Shown piece after piece: positions 6,530-6,753 of a stretch of DNA of 6,753 nt. Both the position numbers and the translations under genes were made by a program. How positions within the stretch are numbered: the first letter of the stretch is position 1; each line of letters opens with the position of its first letter. Below the pieces are notes generated by a model. That model searched no databases, was not told the origin of the DNA, and worked only from the letters and a program-made list of their open reading frames with translations. Source of the DNA: a bacterium (GTDB lineage: Bacteria; Desulfobacterota; Deferrimicrobia; Deferrimicrobiales; Deferrimicrobiaceae); NCBI GenBank assembly GCA_020056545.1, contig JAGVHM010000093.1, positions 1 through 6,753 on the forward strand, in the 5' to 3' direction.

Positions 6530-6753
6530 TTGCCGTTCCGTACGATCGAGTGGACGGGGGATGCGTTGCTGCTCCTTGACCAGCGTGTTCTCCCCGGCAG
6601 GGAAACGGTGCGGCGGTATTCCGGCGCGGAAGGGGTCGCCGGCGCGATACGGACGATGGTGGTCCGGGGGGCGCCCGCGATCGGGGTTGCGGCCGCCTTC
6701 GGGCTCGTGCTGGCGGTGCAGTCCGCGAATCGCAAGAATCGGCCTTGGCGGCG
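6530..6753 (+). CDS. mtnA: S-methyl-5-thioribose-1-phosphate isomerase, N-terminal fragment (3' truncated by window edge)
   Basis: Seventy-four codons plus two bases are visible before the window ends. MtnA converts 5-methylthioribose-1-phosphate to 5-methylthioribulose-1-phosphate in the methionine salvage pathway. The translation from TTG (read as Met) gives RTIEW (4-8) and [11 protein letters not shown] (13-23), then [16 protein letters not shown] (43-58), the N-terminal signature of MtnA; RGAPAIG is its sugar-phosphate-binding segment. The catalytic Cys and Asp of the family lie beyond the edge, so activity cannot be checked. The only upstream in-frame ATG is at 6497; it would add 11 residues ([11 protein letters not shown]) with no family similarity and overlap pncB by 31 bases. 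The start lies 2 bases after the pncB stop, so the gene is probably in the same operon. A related sugar-phosphate isomerase (eIF2B-like or ribose-1,5-bisphosphate isomerase) is possible, but the TIEW...LLDQR start is MtnA-like. Confidence 0.9.
   Translation, partial: MPFRTIEWTGDALLLLDQRVLPGRETVRRYSGAEGVAGAIRTMVVRGAPAIGVAAAFGLVLAVQSANRKNRPWR

Overview
This is a GC-rich, gene-dense stretch of bacterial chromosome. All six genes lie on the + strand, with gaps of 3, 23, 1, 17 and 2 bases. In order they are: the 3' part of gatA, complete gatB, an AsmA-family membrane-anchored protein, a nicotinamidase (pncA), a nicotinate phosphoribosyltransferase (pncB), and the first 74 codons of mtnA (methylthioribose-1-phosphate isomerase), which runs off the right edge. 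There is no gene-free stretch longer than 23 bases. I see no RNA gene, mobile element, CRISPR array or terminator, and no room for a conventional intergenic promoter. The layout reads as one operon or an internal segment of one.

The organism is most likely a diderm (outer-membrane) bacterium with a GC-rich genome that uses the indirect route to Gln-tRNA and/or Asn-tRNA. GatCAB shows the tRNA route, and the large AsmA-type protein suggests an outer membrane. The combination fits a deltaproteobacterial or Desulfuromonadota-like lineage, but that placement is a low-confidence inference from gene content and composition.

By region: 1-2283 encodes two subunits of the tRNA-dependent amidotransferase; the gatC partner is not in the window. 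Bases 2307-4781 encode an 824-residue protein with one N-terminal membrane helix and a long beta-rich body of the AsmA superfamily, probably acting in the cell envelope. Bases 4783-6527 form a self-contained NAD salvage pair: nicotinamide is deamidated to nicotinate (PncA), and nicotinate is then joined to PRPP to give nicotinate mononucleotide (PncB). Bases 6530-6753 begin a methionine-salvage enzyme.

The genes do not form one pathway. The operon joins translation quality, envelope maintenance and two salvage pathways for nucleotide-derived metabolites. I found no convincing undescribed system. The most useful points are the truncated mtnA with a TTG start, the pncA-pncB module attached to gatAB, the coupled AsmA gene, and a perfect 9-bp inverted repeat inside the AsmA gene.
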